64,000 nt of DNA from Streptomyces sp. CB02009 (GCF_001905825.1 NZ_LIVV01000005.1:1-64000); one strand, 5' to 3'; counted from the first letter of the stretch, positions 25,404-33,929 are shown. Program-made: numbers and translations. The notes: a model not told the origin generated them from the letters alone.

Positions 25404-26156
25404 TCACCGCACCGGCAGGTGGTACGAGAGGCGGTAGCGGTCGGCCGGGACCACGACGTCGGCGGTCTCGACGGCCCGGCCCGAGGCGTAGTACGTGCGC
25501 TCCACGACCATCACGACATGGCCCGGCACCCCGCCGAGCGCCAGGAGCTCCTCGGCGAGGCCGGGACGGGCGCCGACCTCCTCCACCACGTTGTCCACGA
25601 CCACGTCGATGGCAGCCATCCGCTCGACCACTCCGCAGCCGCCCAGGGGGCCCTCCTCGGGCAGCATGACCGGCGTACGGCCCGTGACGGCGAGCGGCTC
25701 CCAGGAGGTGGCGACCATCATGGGCTCGCCGCCGTCCCGGTACACGTACCGCGTGCGCATCACGCGCTCCCCCGGCTCGATGCCGAGCCGCTCGGCCACC
25801 TCGCCGCCCGCCGGCTCCTGCTCGCTGCTCGACTCCCAGGTGCCGCGGGTCCCCTCGGCCGCCTGCTCCTGCCGGAAGGGGCTGGCGCCCGACGCGGGGC
25901 GGTAGCCGGAGCGGGCGATCCTGCGCGGCACCGGGCGCTCCCGGACGTAGGTGCCCGAGCCGGAGCGCCCTTCCACCAGTCCCTCGGCCATGAGTACCTT
26001 GCGGGCCTCCAGCGCGACGGTGTCCGACACCCCGTACTCCTCGCGGATGCGTGCCTGCGAGGGGAGACGGGTATGCGGAGGAAGCGAGCCGTTCGCGATC
26101 TTCTCCCGCAGATCGCTCGCCACGCGCAGATAGGCGGGCTGCTCACCGAACGTCAC
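25404..26156 (-). CDS. GntR-family transcriptional regulator with UTRA domain
   Basis: 250-residue HutC-type regulator. The winged helix-turn-helix (about residues 8-75) has YLRVASDLREKIANGSLPPH and LPSQARIREEYGVS. The UTRA ligand-binding domain runs from about 100 to 245. It is divergent from the chitinase gene and is followed by the NCS1 permease gene. DasR, which controls chitin use, belongs to the same family, but this sequence does not look like DasR itself. It may regulate the permease or the chitinase; ligand unknown. Confidence 0.9.
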   Translation of the reverse strand: MTFGEQPAYLRVASDLREKIANGSLPPHTRLPSQARIREEYGVSDTVALEARKVLMAEGLVEGRSGSGTYVRERPVPRRIARSGYRPASGASPFRQEQAAEGTRGTWESSSEQEPAGGEVAERLGIEPGERVMRTRYVYRDGGEPMMVATSWEPLAVTGRTPVMLPEEGPLGGCGVVERMAAIDVVVDNVVEEVGARPGLAEELLALGGVPGHVVMVVERTYYASGRAVETADVVVPADRYRLSYHLPVR

Positions 26157-26461
26157 TGGACACTCCCCTCAGGTTGACTGACAGCTACAGACTGGCAACC
26201 GTCGGTCGCGATCCGCAAGCATGGGCCAGAGTTTCACTCGAAGTGATGACTCCGAGCTCACCCCTCTTGCTCCCCCTGGTCACCCCCGGTAAGCGACGTC
26301 GGCCCTCTTGACCCGCATTGGTACAGACCAATACGTTCCTGCTCAGCACGCGCCACACCCGCACGCTCCACACGCCCGCACGCTCCGCCGTGCGCGGCGT
26401 CCGCATGCTCCACCGCACGCTCCACCGCACGCGCCATCCCGCCTCGCACAGGAACGAGCCC
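26157..26461. other. Divergent promoter region between GntR gene and chitinase gene
   Basis: 305 non-coding bases. It contains the chitinase promoter with a DasR-type site (26308-26338). After that comes a stretch rich in CGCACGCTCCAC-like short repeats (about 26351-26445) in the chitinase 5' untranslated region. The first 100 bases probably hold the GntR promoter; no clear -35/-10 was seen there. Confidence 0.5.
26308..26338 (+). promoter_or_regulatory. Chitinase promoter with overlapping DasR-like (dre) site
   Basis: The 16-bp element ATTGGTACAGACCAAT (26317-26332) matches the DasR-responsive element core TGGTCTAGACCA at ten of twelve positions. It sits between a TTGACC -35 (26308-26313) and an AATACG/TACGTT -10 region (26331-26338). 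Similar pairs of TGGTC/GACCA arms upstream of Streptomyces chitinase genes are bound by DasR and cause induction by chitin sugars. The position over the promoter suits repression. Confidence 0.7.
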
Positions 26462-27799
26462 ATGCGTCCCAGAGCCATGACCAAGCTGACCTTCGGTGCG
26501 GCCGCCGCGGCCACTCTCGGCCTCCTCGCCACCCTGGCCCCCACCGCCGACGCGCACCAGCCGTCCGGGCACAAGCCCGAGCTGAAGCGGATCGGCTACT
26601 TCACCCAATGGGGCATCTACGGAAGGAACTTCCAGGTCAAGGACCTGGAGACGAGCGGCACCGCCGCCAAGCTCAGCCACATCAACTACGCCTTCGGCGT
26701 GATCGGTTCGGACGGCAAGTGCCTCATGGGCAACGCACCCGGCTCCGACCCGTGGGCCGACTACGTGCGCCCGGTCGACGCCGCCACCTCGGTGGACGGC
26801 GTCGGTGACACCGCCGACCAGCGACTGGCCGGCAACTTCAACGAGTTGCGGGAGCTCAAGGCCCAGAACCCCGGCCTCAAGGTCATGATCTCGCTCGGCG
26901 GCTGGACGGGCTCGGCCCACTTCTCCGACGCGGTGCGCACCGACGCCGGCCGCAAGACCCTCGTCGCCTCCTGCATCGACACGTACATCAAGGGCAACCT
27001 GCCCGTCGACGGCGCCCGCGGCGGCGCCGGGGCAGCCGCCGGGATCTTCGACGGCGTCGACCTCGACTGGGAGTGGCCCGGCTCCGAGGGCGCCCCCGGG
27101 AACGTGATCCGCCCCGAGGACAAGCCCAACTTCACCAAGCTTGTGCGGGAGTTCCGTACCCAGCTCGACGCCTACGGGCGCTCGCTGCCGAAGGCGCAGC
27201 GCAAGCACTACGAGCTCAGCGCGTACGTGCCCACCGCCCCCGCCAAGATCGACGCGGGCTTCGAAGTCTCCAAGATCATGCGGGACTTCGACTTCGTGAA
27301 CCTCCAGGGCTACGACTTCCACGTCTCCGGCGAGACGACCACCGCCCAGCAGTCCGCGCTCTTCGCAAAGAACGACTTCAGCGTCGACCAGACCGTCAAG
27401 GCCTGGCTGCGGCGCGGCGCCCCCGCCCACAAGCTCGTGGTCGGCATGCCGTTCTACGGCCAGGGCTGGACCGGCGTCACCGGCGGCGGCGACGGCCTCG
27501 GCCAGCCGGCGACCGGCCCCGCCCCCGCGACCTGGGTGGCGGGCTCCGAGGACTACAAGCACCTGAAGAAGCTGGCGGACTCGGGGACGTACAAGCTCCA
27601 CCGCGGCTACCGCAACGGCCACGCCTGGCTCTTCGACGGCACCAACCTGTGGACGTACGACGACCCGACCGTGCTGCGCACCAAGGCGTCCTACGTCCGG
27701 CAGAACGGGCTCGGCGGCGCGATGATCTGGTCCCTCGACGGGGACACCGCGAACGGTGAGCTGATCACCGCCATCGACCGGGGCCTGTCCCGGCGCTGA
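26462..27799 (+). CDS. Secreted chitinase, glycoside hydrolase family 18
   Basis: 445-residue secreted chitinase. The ATG at 26462 is preceded by AGGAACGAG and opens a signal peptide of about 31 residues (MRPRAMTKLTFGAAAAAT, ending ADA). The catalytic barrel starts RIGYFTQWGIYGR and contains the GH18 motif DGVDLDWEWPG with the acid/base Glu, plus VMISLGGWTGS and VVGMPFYGQGW. The C-terminal AMIWSLDGD is the last barrel strand. No carbohydrate-binding domain is attached. It should hydrolyse beta-1,4 linkages in chitin. Control by a DasR-like site over its promoter is likely. Confidence 0.95.
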   Translation: MRPRAMTKLTFGAAAAATLGLLATLAPTADAHQPSGHKPELKRIGYFTQWGIYGRNFQVKDLETSGTAAKLSHINYAFGVIGSDGKCLMGNAPGSDPWADYVRPVDAATSVDGVGDTADQRLAGNFNELRELKAQNPGLKVMISLGGWTGSAHFSDAVRTDAGRKTLVASCIDTYIKGNLPVDGARGGAGAAAGIFDGVDLDWEWPGSEGAPGNVIRPEDKPNFTKLVREFRTQLDAYGRSLPKAQRKHYELSAYVPTAPAKIDAGFEVSKIMRDFDFVNLQGYDFHVSGETTTAQQSALFAKNDFSVDQTVKAWLRRGAPAHKLVVGMPFYGQGWTGVTGGGDGLGQPATGPAPATWVAGSEDYKHLKKLADSGTYKLHRGYRNGHAWLFDGTNLWTYDDPTVLRTKASYVRQNGLGGAMIWSLDGDTANGELITAIDRGLSRR

Positions 27800-27933
27800 C
27801 ACCCCCCGCCCGGCCGCCGTCCCGCGACGGCCGGGCCCCCGCACCGCGGACCGGCCCCGCCGCTCCCGGTGGACCGGCAGCGGCGGTCGGTCACGGGCCG
27901 CCGCTCCCCGGACCACCGCCCGGTCCGCACACG

Positions 27934-27969
27934 ACGGGGCCGGGCCTCCTGAGGGAGACCCGGCCCCGT
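27934..27969. terminator. Bidirectional terminator between convergent genes
   Basis: Perfect 11-bp stem ACGGGGCCGGG / CCCGGCCCCGT with a 14-base loop that can itself pair (CCTC..GAGG). It lies 135 bases past the chitinase stop and 146 bases past the stop of the convergent gene, so it can serve both. Confidence 0.65.
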
Positions 27970-27988
27970 TTCCCGTACACGGCCCTGC

Positions 27989-28020
27989 TTCCCGTACGGG
28001 AAACGGGGCCCGTTTCCCGT
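27989..28020. repeat. Nested palindromes in the intergenic gap
   Basis: TTCCCGTACGGGAA (27989-28002) is a perfect 14-bp palindrome. Overlapping it, ACGGGAAACGGG and CCCGTTTCCCGT (27996-28007 and 28009-28020) form a perfect 12-bp inverted repeat around a single base. The elements can fold into alternative hairpins. Function unknown. Confidence 0.7.
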
Positions 28021-28033
28021 ACGCGGCCCCGTG

Positions 28034-28089
28034 CCCGTACTCAGGACTCCCGTACTCAGGACTCCCGTACCGAGGACTCCCGTACCCAG
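28034..28089. repeat. 15-bp tandem repeat array
   Basis: Units of 15 bp starting CCCGTACTCAGGACT at 28034, 28049 and 28064 (the third has two changes), with a partial fourth unit from 28079. It ends about 25 bases before the stop of the convergent septum-formation-domain gene. Probably a slippage-generated minisatellite. Confidence 0.8.
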
Positions 28090-28114
28090 CCCCGGTCCCT
28101 GTCCGCGGTCGGGA

Positions 28115-29374
28115 TCAGGCGGACGTGCCCTCGCCCGCCGGGCCCACCGGCGGCGCGCCGGTCAGGTCGAGCGCGGTGCGCGCGTCCGCGCCCAGGTCCC
28201 CGGGCAGGGTCTCCCACGCCGGGTCGTATGCCTCCCAGTAGGCGTCCGCGTCGGTCGCCGTCGCCAGCTTGAGCCACTGCTTCGACGCCGCCCCCAGCTC
28301 CTTGCGGAGCGCCGCGACGGACGGGGCGGCCCCGGCGGGCCAGGTGCGCTGCCCCAGTTCCGCGTACGCCGTGTTGATCGCGCCCAGGAGTTCCGTGGCC
28401 CACACCTTGTTGGCGGTGAAGTCCTCGTCCGGATCCTCCTCCGGCTCCCGGTAGGTGACCGTCTCGATCGGGTTGACGGTCTTCAGGAAGGACTCCTGAT
28501 CGTCGGTGAGCAGCTGCGCGTCGGAGCGCACGGAGCCCTTGAAGGGCTTCTTCTCACTGGCGAACGCGCAGGTCACCGTGCGGTCGCCGAGCCGCCAACT
28601 CTGGCTGCTGGGGAGGTAGTAGAACAACCAGACGTCCGCGGGGACGGCCCAGGTGTCCAGCGCGTACCCGCTGTTGATCGTCTCGCAGCGCTCCTCCGCC
28701 ATCCCGTCGATCGCGTCCTCGCCGGGCCACTTCTCGAAGCCGGTCACCTTGAAGCCGCCGGTGACCTCGCCGATGTGCGGGCGTGCGCAGTCGACGACCG
28801 TGACGTCCGATGCGTAGTCCCGCAGCCTGCCGTCGGGGGTGAAGCACTGGCCGGTCCGCAGCGAGAACGGCGACTTGGAGCGGGCCGCCTCGTCCATGCC
28901 CTCCTTGAAGCCGCCCCAGAACGTGCCGATGCCGCCGGTGGCGATGCCGATCACGAGCAGCAGGCTGCTGAGCGCGGAGAGGACGATGCCCGCGACGGCG
29001 AGCCCCTTGCCGGCCTGGTCCCGCTTCCTGATCTGCGGAAGGGCGACGAGACCGAGCACCAGGCCGAGCGGCGGCAGACAGCAGACGATGCCGGAGACGA
29101 GGGAGCCGACGGCGAGCCCGTTGGTGGTCCGCCGGGGCGGCTGCCCGTACGGACCGACGCCGGGGATGCCGGGGCCGCCGGGCCCACCGGGACCGCCCGG
29201 GCCGCCGGGCGGACCGGCGTACGGACCTGCCGTGTACGGCATCCCCGGCGAGGTGTACGGCCCCGGCGCGGCCCAACCCCCCGGCTGCGGGGCCCCCTGG
29301 TGCGGGCCTCCGTGCTGCGGGCCTCCCTGAGGGGACGACGGCGAAGGCGGTGGGGTCGGCGGAGTCGGCTCCAC
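28115..29374 (-). CDS. DUF4190 / septum-formation-domain membrane protein
   Basis: 419 residues from a GTG at 29372-29374 with AGGAG upstream. The first ~80 residues are Pro/Gly-rich with PGGPGGPGGPGG repeats, probably disordered and cytoplasmic. A DUF4190-type pair of helices follows (NGLAVGSLVSGIVCCLPPLG ... GIVLSALSSLLLVIG). The extracytoplasmic part has a septum-formation-like pattern with LRTGQCF, VVDCARPHIGEVTG and a later CAF cysteine. The end is acidic and Ala-rich. Proteins of this type are common in actinomycetes, and a direct role in septation is not proven for most. It is divergent from the serpin gene with 82 bases between start codons. Confidence 0.75.
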   Translation of the reverse strand: MEPTPPTPPPSPSSPQGGPQHGGPHQGAPQPGGWAAPGPYTSPGMPYTAGPYAGPPGGPGGPGGPGGPGIPGVGPYGQPPRRTTNGLAVGSLVSGIVCCLPPLGLVLGLVALPQIRKRDQAGKGLAVAGIVLSALSSLLLVIGIATGGIGTFWGGFKEGMDEAARSKSPFSLRTGQCFTPDGRLRDYASDVTVVDCARPHIGEVTGGFKVTGFEKWPGEDAIDGMAEERCETINSGYALDTWAVPADVWLFYYLPSSQSWRLGDRTVTCAFASEKKPFKGSVRSDAQLLTDDQESFLKTVNPIETVTYREPEEDPDEDFTANKVWATELLGAINTAYAELGQRTWPAGAAPSVAALRKELGAASKQWLKLATATDADAYWEAYDPAWETLPGDLGADARTALDLTGAPPVGPAGEGTSA

Positions 29375-29456
29375 GGGTACGGTGCTCCTGTTCGGGGCGA
29401 ATGGTGCGAACAAACGATCGATCGCGCATCGTACGCGGCCAGGTGGAGGGGGCGAC

Positions 29457-30773
29457 ATGTGGGGGACGACTCCGACGATCCCGGCGGCGACGGTACGAGC
29501 CGTCAACCGCCTGACCGCCCGCTGGGCCCACGCGACCGCGACCGCGACAGCGACCACCGGCGCTCCCGATGCCGTCGCGCCCGCCACGCCCGAACTCGAC
29601 GCCCCCACCGGCACCGTCCTCTCGGCCGCCGGGCTCTGGCCACTCCTCGGCTTCCTCGCGGACGGCGCCGCGGGTGCCGCCCGCGCCGAACTGGAGGAGG
29701 CGCTCGGACTGCGGGCCGAGGAGGCGGCAGGCGCCGCCCGCGGGCTGCTCGCCGCGCTCTCCGCGATACCGGGCTCGACCGCGGCCGTCGGCCTCTGGGC
29801 GCGTCACGATCTGAAGGTGCGGCAGGAGTGGCGGGCGGGACTGCCGGGCACGGCGTTCGGCCGGCTCGGCGGCGAGGGCCCCGAGGCCGATCAGCGTCGG
29901 CTCGACGCGTGGGCGGCCGAGCACACGGGCGGACTGATCCCCACGATGCCGGTCACGGTCCGCGAGGACACGGAGCTCGTCCTCGCGGTCGCCCAGGCGC
30001 TGCGGACACGATGGATCCGGCCGTTCCGCCCGGGCCTGCTGTCGCCGGAGAGCGGTCCCTGGGCGGGGCGCGAGCTGGTCGGACTCCACCGGCGCACCTC
30101 CCTGCTCGACCGGGTCGGCGTGGCGGAGACGCCCTTCGGCCCGCTCACGGTGCTGCGTGTGCTCGGGAACACCGGGGTCGACGTCCATCTCCTCCTCGGC
30201 CCGGAGGGGGCGGACGGCGGAGCCGTCCTCTCGGCGGGCATCGAGCTGCTGTCGGGGGCCCGGAAGGCGGTGCCGGGCGATCTGCTGCCGCTCGGGACAC
30301 CCGGCCCCGGGCTGCGCGTCGGGCTCCGGCTGAGCGAGACGCGCGAGCCCAGCCTCGATGTCTCCACCTCGCCGTTCTCTCTCACGTCGGACCACGATCT
30401 GCTCGCCCACGCCAGGCTGTTGGGACTCACCGCGGCGTGCGTGCCCGATCCCGCGCCGCTCCCGGGGGTGAGCGAGGATCCGCTCGTGGTCGAGGGGGCT
30501 CGGCAGACGGCCGTGGCCCGGTTCCACGCGCGGGGCTTCGAGGCGGGCTCGGTGTCGGCGATGGCGGCGGTGGGCTGCGGCATGCCCGACAGGTGGTACC
30601 GGGTCCGGTCGGTCGAACTCGACGTCGACCGCCCCTTCGGCTTCCTGGCCGTCCACCGCACCTCGCGGCTCGTCCTGTCGGCGGGCTGGGTGGCCGAGCC
30701 GGTCCCGTACGTCGAGAGCGACCTCGCGGACCTCTACGACGACGACGATGAGGACGAGGGCTGGGGCGGGTGA
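29457..30773 (+). CDS. Serpin-family protein (intracellular)
   Basis: 438-residue serpin-like protein starting at the ATG at 29457 (GGAGG about 9 bases upstream). No signal peptide is visible. The N-terminal helix region FLADGAAGAARAELEEALGL and the ARWAH-type start match serpin helices. The C-terminus contains LDVDRPFGFLAVHRTSRLVLSAGWV, a good match to the serpin signature. The preceding segment VARFHARGFEAGSVSAMAAV corresponds to the hinge of the reactive-centre loop, though several small residues expected for an inhibitory hinge are replaced, so inhibition is uncertain. The tail is acidic (DDDDEDEGWGG). A subtilase gene lies convergently just downstream. Confidence 0.85.
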   Translation: MWGTTPTIPAATVRAVNRLTARWAHATATATATTGAPDAVAPATPELDAPTGTVLSAAGLWPLLGFLADGAAGAARAELEEALGLRAEEAAGAARGLLAALSAIPGSTAAVGLWARHDLKVRQEWRAGLPGTAFGRLGGEGPEADQRRLDAWAAEHTGGLIPTMPVTVREDTELVLAVAQALRTRWIRPFRPGLLSPESGPWAGRELVGLHRRTSLLDRVGVAETPFGPLTVLRVLGNTGVDVHLLLGPEGADGGAVLSAGIELLSGARKAVPGDLLPLGTPGPGLRVGLRLSETREPSLDVSTSPFSLTSDHDLLAHARLLGLTAACVPDPAPLPGVSEDPLVVEGARQTAVARFHARGFEAGSVSAMAAVGCGMPDRWYRVRSVELDVDRPFGFLAVHRTSRLVLSAGWVAEPVPYVESDLADLYDDDDEDEGWGG

Positions 30774-30778
30774 CGGAA

Positions 30779-30806
30779 GGGGCGGCCGCCGTCAGGCGAC
30801 CGCCCC
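30779..30806. terminator. Terminator after serpin gene
   Basis: Perfect 7-bp stem GGGGCGG / CCGCCCC with a 14-base loop, starting 6 bases after the serpin stop. It is short but positioned as expected. Confidence 0.5.
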
Positions 30807-30817
30807 TCACCGCTCAC

Positions 30818-30889
30818 GTTCCGAGCCGCTCACGTTCCGAGCCGCTCAGGATCCGAGCCGCTCACGATCCGAGCCGCTCACGATCCGAC
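30818..30889. repeat. 16-bp tandem repeat between serpin and subtilase genes
   Basis: Four units of 16 bp start at 30818, 30834, 30850 and 30866, of the form G(T/A)TCCGAGCCGCTCA(C/G), and a partial fifth unit follows. The array ends 19 bases before the stop of the subtilase gene. It fills the gap between the two convergent genes. Confidence 0.85.
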
Positions 30890-30907
30890 GGGACCGGGGT
30901 CAGAGCG

Positions 30908-32479
30908 TCAGAACTGCAGGCCCCAGGCGTCGATCTTGCCGGTGTCGGCGTTCGCGTTGTCCGTGACGCGGAGCTTCCACGTGCCGTTGGCGGCCTCCGA
31001 GGAGGCGTTCACGCTGTACGTGGTGTTGATGTTGTCCGAGCTGCCGCCGGTGCCGAAGGCCTTCAGCGTGTACGCCGAGCCGTCGGGCGCGATCAGCTGG
31101 ACCTGGAGGTCACCGATGTAGGTGTGGACGATGTTCACCGGCACCTGGAGGGCGGCCGGGGCGTTGCCGGTCACGCCGCTGACGGTGACCGGGGACTCGA
31201 CGGTCGCGTTGTCGGCGATGGCGAAGTCGGCGGTGTTCTCGAACTTCGGGCCGGGCGGGGTGGTGGTGCCGCCGCCGACGTAGAGCAGCCGGTTCGGGGA
31301 GCCGGAGCCCGGGTTGGTGACGACGTTCGGGGTGGCGGCGGTCGTCAGGGCCGTGGAGACCTGCGCCGGGGTCGCCGTCGGGTTGCCGGCGAGGTAGACG
31401 GCCGCGGCGCCCGCGACGTGCGGGGTCGCCATGGACGTACCGGAGATGGTGTTGGTGGCGGAGTCGCTGGAGTTCCAGGACGAGGTGATGGAGGAGCCCG
31501 GGGCGAAGATGTCCAGGGCCGAGCCGTAGTTGGAGAAGCTGGAGCGGGCGTCGGTGTTGGTGGTCGAGCCGACGGTGATGGCCTCGGCGACACGGGCCGG
31601 CGAGTAGTTGGAGGCGTTGGAGTTGTCGTTGCCCGCCGCGACCGCGTACGTGACGCCGGAGGCGATCGAGTTGCGGACGGCCGTGTCGAGGGCGCTGTCG
31701 ACGCCGCCGCCGAGGCTCATGTTGGCGACGGCGGGCTTCACGGCGTTCCGCGTGACCCAGTCGATGCCCGCGACGACCTGCGCGGTCGTGCCGGAGCCCT
31801 GGTTGTTGAGCACCCGGACGCCGACGATCTTCGCCTTCTTCGCGACGCCGTACGAGGTGCCCGCGACCGTGCCGGCGACGTGGGTGCCGTGCCCGTGGCC
31901 GTCCTGCGCGGTGTTGTCGTTGTCGATGGCGTCGTAGCCGTTGGAGGCGCGTCCGCCGAAGTCGCTGTGGGTGATGCGTACGCCGGTGTCGATGATGTAC
32001 GCGGTGACGCCCTGGCCCGCGGAGTCCGGGTAGGTGTAGCTCTGGTTCAGCGGCAGGGCCCGCTGGTCGATCCGGTCCAGGCCCCAGGACGGCGGGGACG
32101 GCTGCGTGCCGTCGACCGTGAAGACCCGGTTCTGGACGACGGAGGCCACGGCGGGGTCGGCCGCCAGCTTCCGCGCCTGCGCCTCGGAGAGCTCGACGGC
32201 GTAGCCGTTGATCGCCGAGGTGTACGTCCGCTCGATCTTCGCGCCGAACCTGGCGGCCACGGCGCGGCCCTTGGCCGTCTCCGCCGGCGCCGACTCGTCG
32301 AGGGTGACGATGTAGCTGCCCGCGATCGTGCCTTCGGCTCCCGCGTTCTCGATGACGCCCTCCGGGGCGGCCGGTGAGGCGGCGGCCGGGAGGGCGGAGA
32401 GGGTGCCGAGGGTGAGGGCGGTGACGGCGACGGCCGCGGCGGTGGCCATACGACGTCGTGATTCACGCATCACTGACAT
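30908..32479 (-). CDS. Secreted subtilisin-like serine protease (S8) with C-terminal P-domain
   Basis: 523 residues from the ATG at 32477-32479, chosen because AGGAGG lies 9 bases upstream and a signal peptide begins there (MSVMRESRRRMATAAAVAVT). An inhibitor I9-type propeptide follows (GSYIVTLDE ... INGYAVEL). The S8 catalytic residues are visible in AYIIDTGV (Asp), GHGTHVAGT (His) and GTSMATPHVAG (Ser), with the oxyanion Asn in AAGNDNSNAS. The last ~95 residues form a proprotein-convertase P-domain (FAIADNATVESPVTVSG ... DTGKIDAWGLQF). It is exported and self-processed. It is convergent with a serpin gene. Confidence 0.95.
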   Translation of the reverse strand: MSVMRESRRRMATAAAVAVTALTLGTLSALPAAASPAAPEGVIENAGAEGTIAGSYIVTLDESAPAETAKGRAVAARFGAKIERTYTSAINGYAVELSEAQARKLAADPAVASVVQNRVFTVDGTQPSPPSWGLDRIDQRALPLNQSYTYPDSAGQGVTAYIIDTGVRITHSDFGGRASNGYDAIDNDNTAQDGHGHGTHVAGTVAGTSYGVAKKAKIVGVRVLNNQGSGTTAQVVAGIDWVTRNAVKPAVANMSLGGGVDSALDTAVRNSIASGVTYAVAAGNDNSNASNYSPARVAEAITVGSTTNTDARSSFSNYGSALDIFAPGSSITSSWNSSDSATNTISGTSMATPHVAGAAAVYLAGNPTATPAQVSTALTTAATPNVVTNPGSGSPNRLLYVGGGTTTPPGPKFENTADFAIADNATVESPVTVSGVTGNAPAALQVPVNIVHTYIGDLQVQLIAPDGSAYTLKAFGTGGSSDNINTTYSVNASSEAANGTWKLRVTDNANADTGKIDAWGLQF

Positions 32480-32666
32480 GTGAGGGGTCCTCCTCATTGG
32501 TGGTGCGTTGCTGTGGGGGATTAGCAGGGACATGACAAGACGATGTGGCTCCACACCGCCTCGGACGTCCGGCTGTTGAGCGAAAGGTTGACTGATCCAT
32601 AGGAATCTCACAAGGGCTCTCGACGGCCCGCAACACCCGCGCCACACAGCTGACATGCTGATCTTC

Positions 32667-33791
32667 ATGACCTCCTACGTGTGCCACCGCTGCCGGGTCC
32701 ACTCGCCCACGGACGCCCTCACCTGGTGTTGTCCCCAGTGCCGAGGCCCCTGGGACCTGGAGTTCGACACCGGACCGGTTTCACTCCCCGCACTCGCGTC
32801 ACGGCGAAATTCGTTGTGGCGTTACGAGGAGGCGTTGCCGCCGATGCCGTACGCGGCGGAGGTGACGCTCGGGGAGGGCCGTACACCCCTCGTCCCCCTG
32901 GAGGAAGGCGCGGAGGGATCGGTTTCCGCCAAGCTCGACTTCCTCATGCCGACCCTGTCCTTCAAGGACCGCGGCGCGGTGATGCTCGCCGCCCACGCCC
33001 TCCGCCTCGCACGGAACGGCAGCCTCCGCCGGGTCGTCGCCGACAGCAGCGGGAACGCGGGCACGGCGATCGCCGCGTACGGCGCCAGGGCCGGGCTCGA
33101 CTGCCTCGTGTACGTCCCCGAAGGCACCTCGCCCAAGAAACTGGAGCAGATCCGGGCCCACGGGGCGCGGGTCGTCGAGGTCCCCGGCGACCGCGAGGCC
33201 ACGGCCCGCGCCGCGCGGGCGGCCGCCGACGAGCCCGGCACCTTCTACGCCTCGCACGTCCACAACCCGTACTTCCTGCACGGCACCAAGACCTACGTCT
33301 ACGAGCTGTGGGAGGAGCTCGGCGGCCGACTCCCGGACACGATCGTGGTCCCCGTCGGCAACGGCACGCTGCTCCTCGGAGCCGCCCTCGCGCTCGACGA
33401 GCTGCACCGCCACGGGCTCACGGACAACCGTCCCGCCCTCGTCGCCGTCCAGGCCGAGGCCGTCTCCCCGCTGGCCGCGGCCTTCCACGCGGGCGCGGAG
33501 GAACTGGCCGGGGCCGCCCCCGCCCGCCCCACCCTCGCCGAGGGCATCGCGATCCCGGCACCGCCCCGCGCCCACCAGATCCTGCGGGCGGTACGGGCGA
33601 CGGGCGGCACGTTCCTGACGGTGACGGAGGACCAGATCCGCGCCGCCCAGCGGGAGCTGGCCGGACGGGGACTCTTCGTGGAGTCCACCGGCGTGGCCTG
33701 CTGGGCGGCGGTCCGGGCGGCCGCGCCGAGACCCGGCCTCACCGTCGTACCGCTGTGCGGGGCGGGGGCGAAGACCGGCCTGGCGCGGTGA
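32667..33791 (+). CDS. PLP-dependent threonine synthase-like protein with N-terminal zinc ribbon
   Basis: 374 residues from the ATG at 32667 (a second ATG 12 bases earlier is possible). The N-terminus has CHRC and CCPQC, a zinc-ribbon-like pair found in many threonine synthases. The fold-type II PLP lysine is in LSFKDRGAV, and the glycine-rich phosphate loop is VVPVGNGTLLLG. SSGNAGTAIAAYGARAG is the substrate/PLP loop. It could convert O-phosphohomoserine to threonine, but Streptomyces normally has a main thrC elsewhere, so this may be a paralogue with another beta-replacement or deaminase role. It is divergent from the subtilase gene. Confidence 0.85.
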   Translation: MTSYVCHRCRVHSPTDALTWCCPQCRGPWDLEFDTGPVSLPALASRRNSLWRYEEALPPMPYAAEVTLGEGRTPLVPLEEGAEGSVSAKLDFLMPTLSFKDRGAVMLAAHALRLARNGSLRRVVADSSGNAGTAIAAYGARAGLDCLVYVPEGTSPKKLEQIRAHGARVVEVPGDREATARAARAAADEPGTFYASHVHNPYFLHGTKTYVYELWEELGGRLPDTIVVPVGNGTLLLGAALALDELHRHGLTDNRPALVAVQAEAVSPLAAAFHAGAEELAGAAPARPTLAEGIAIPAPPRAHQILRAVRATGGTFLTVTEDQIRAAQRELAGRGLFVESTGVACWAAVRAAAPRPGLTVVPLCGAGAKTGLAR

Positions 33792-33929
33792 CGCGACCGG
33801 GCGGGGTGACTGGGCGGCCTGGCGCGGTGACCGGCGGGGCGCCTGCCGAGCGGTCAGCCGCCGGGCGGTCAGCCGGTCGGACGCCCGGGACGCACAGCCG
33901 CTGAGGGCCCGGCGGACGCACGCGGCGAA

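Larger units (their letters stand above)
27800..28114. other. Repeat-rich gap between convergent chitinase and septum-formation-domain genes
   Basis: Non-coding 315 bases with an unusual density of repeats: a strong hairpin (27934-27969), a 14-bp palindrome nested in a 12-1-12 inverted repeat (27989-28020), two copies of CGTTTCCCGTAC(A/G)CGGCCC (27967-27985 and 28011-28029), and a 15-bp tandem array (28034-28089). No gene was seen. Confidence 0.7.

Noticed and set aside
25404..26156. Adjacent GntR protein as DasR itself
   Set aside because: Sequence differs clearly from the DasR sequence I remember in the DNA-binding and UTRA regions; only family membership is shared.
28031..30751. Plus-strand 906-codon open frame starting in the 15-bp repeat array
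   Set aside because: It covers the septum-formation-domain gene on the opposite strand and the serpin gene out of frame; the N-terminus is only a translation of the repeat.
30818..30889. CRISPR-like array
   Set aside because: Units are contiguous 16-bp tandem repeats without spacers, and no cas genes are present.
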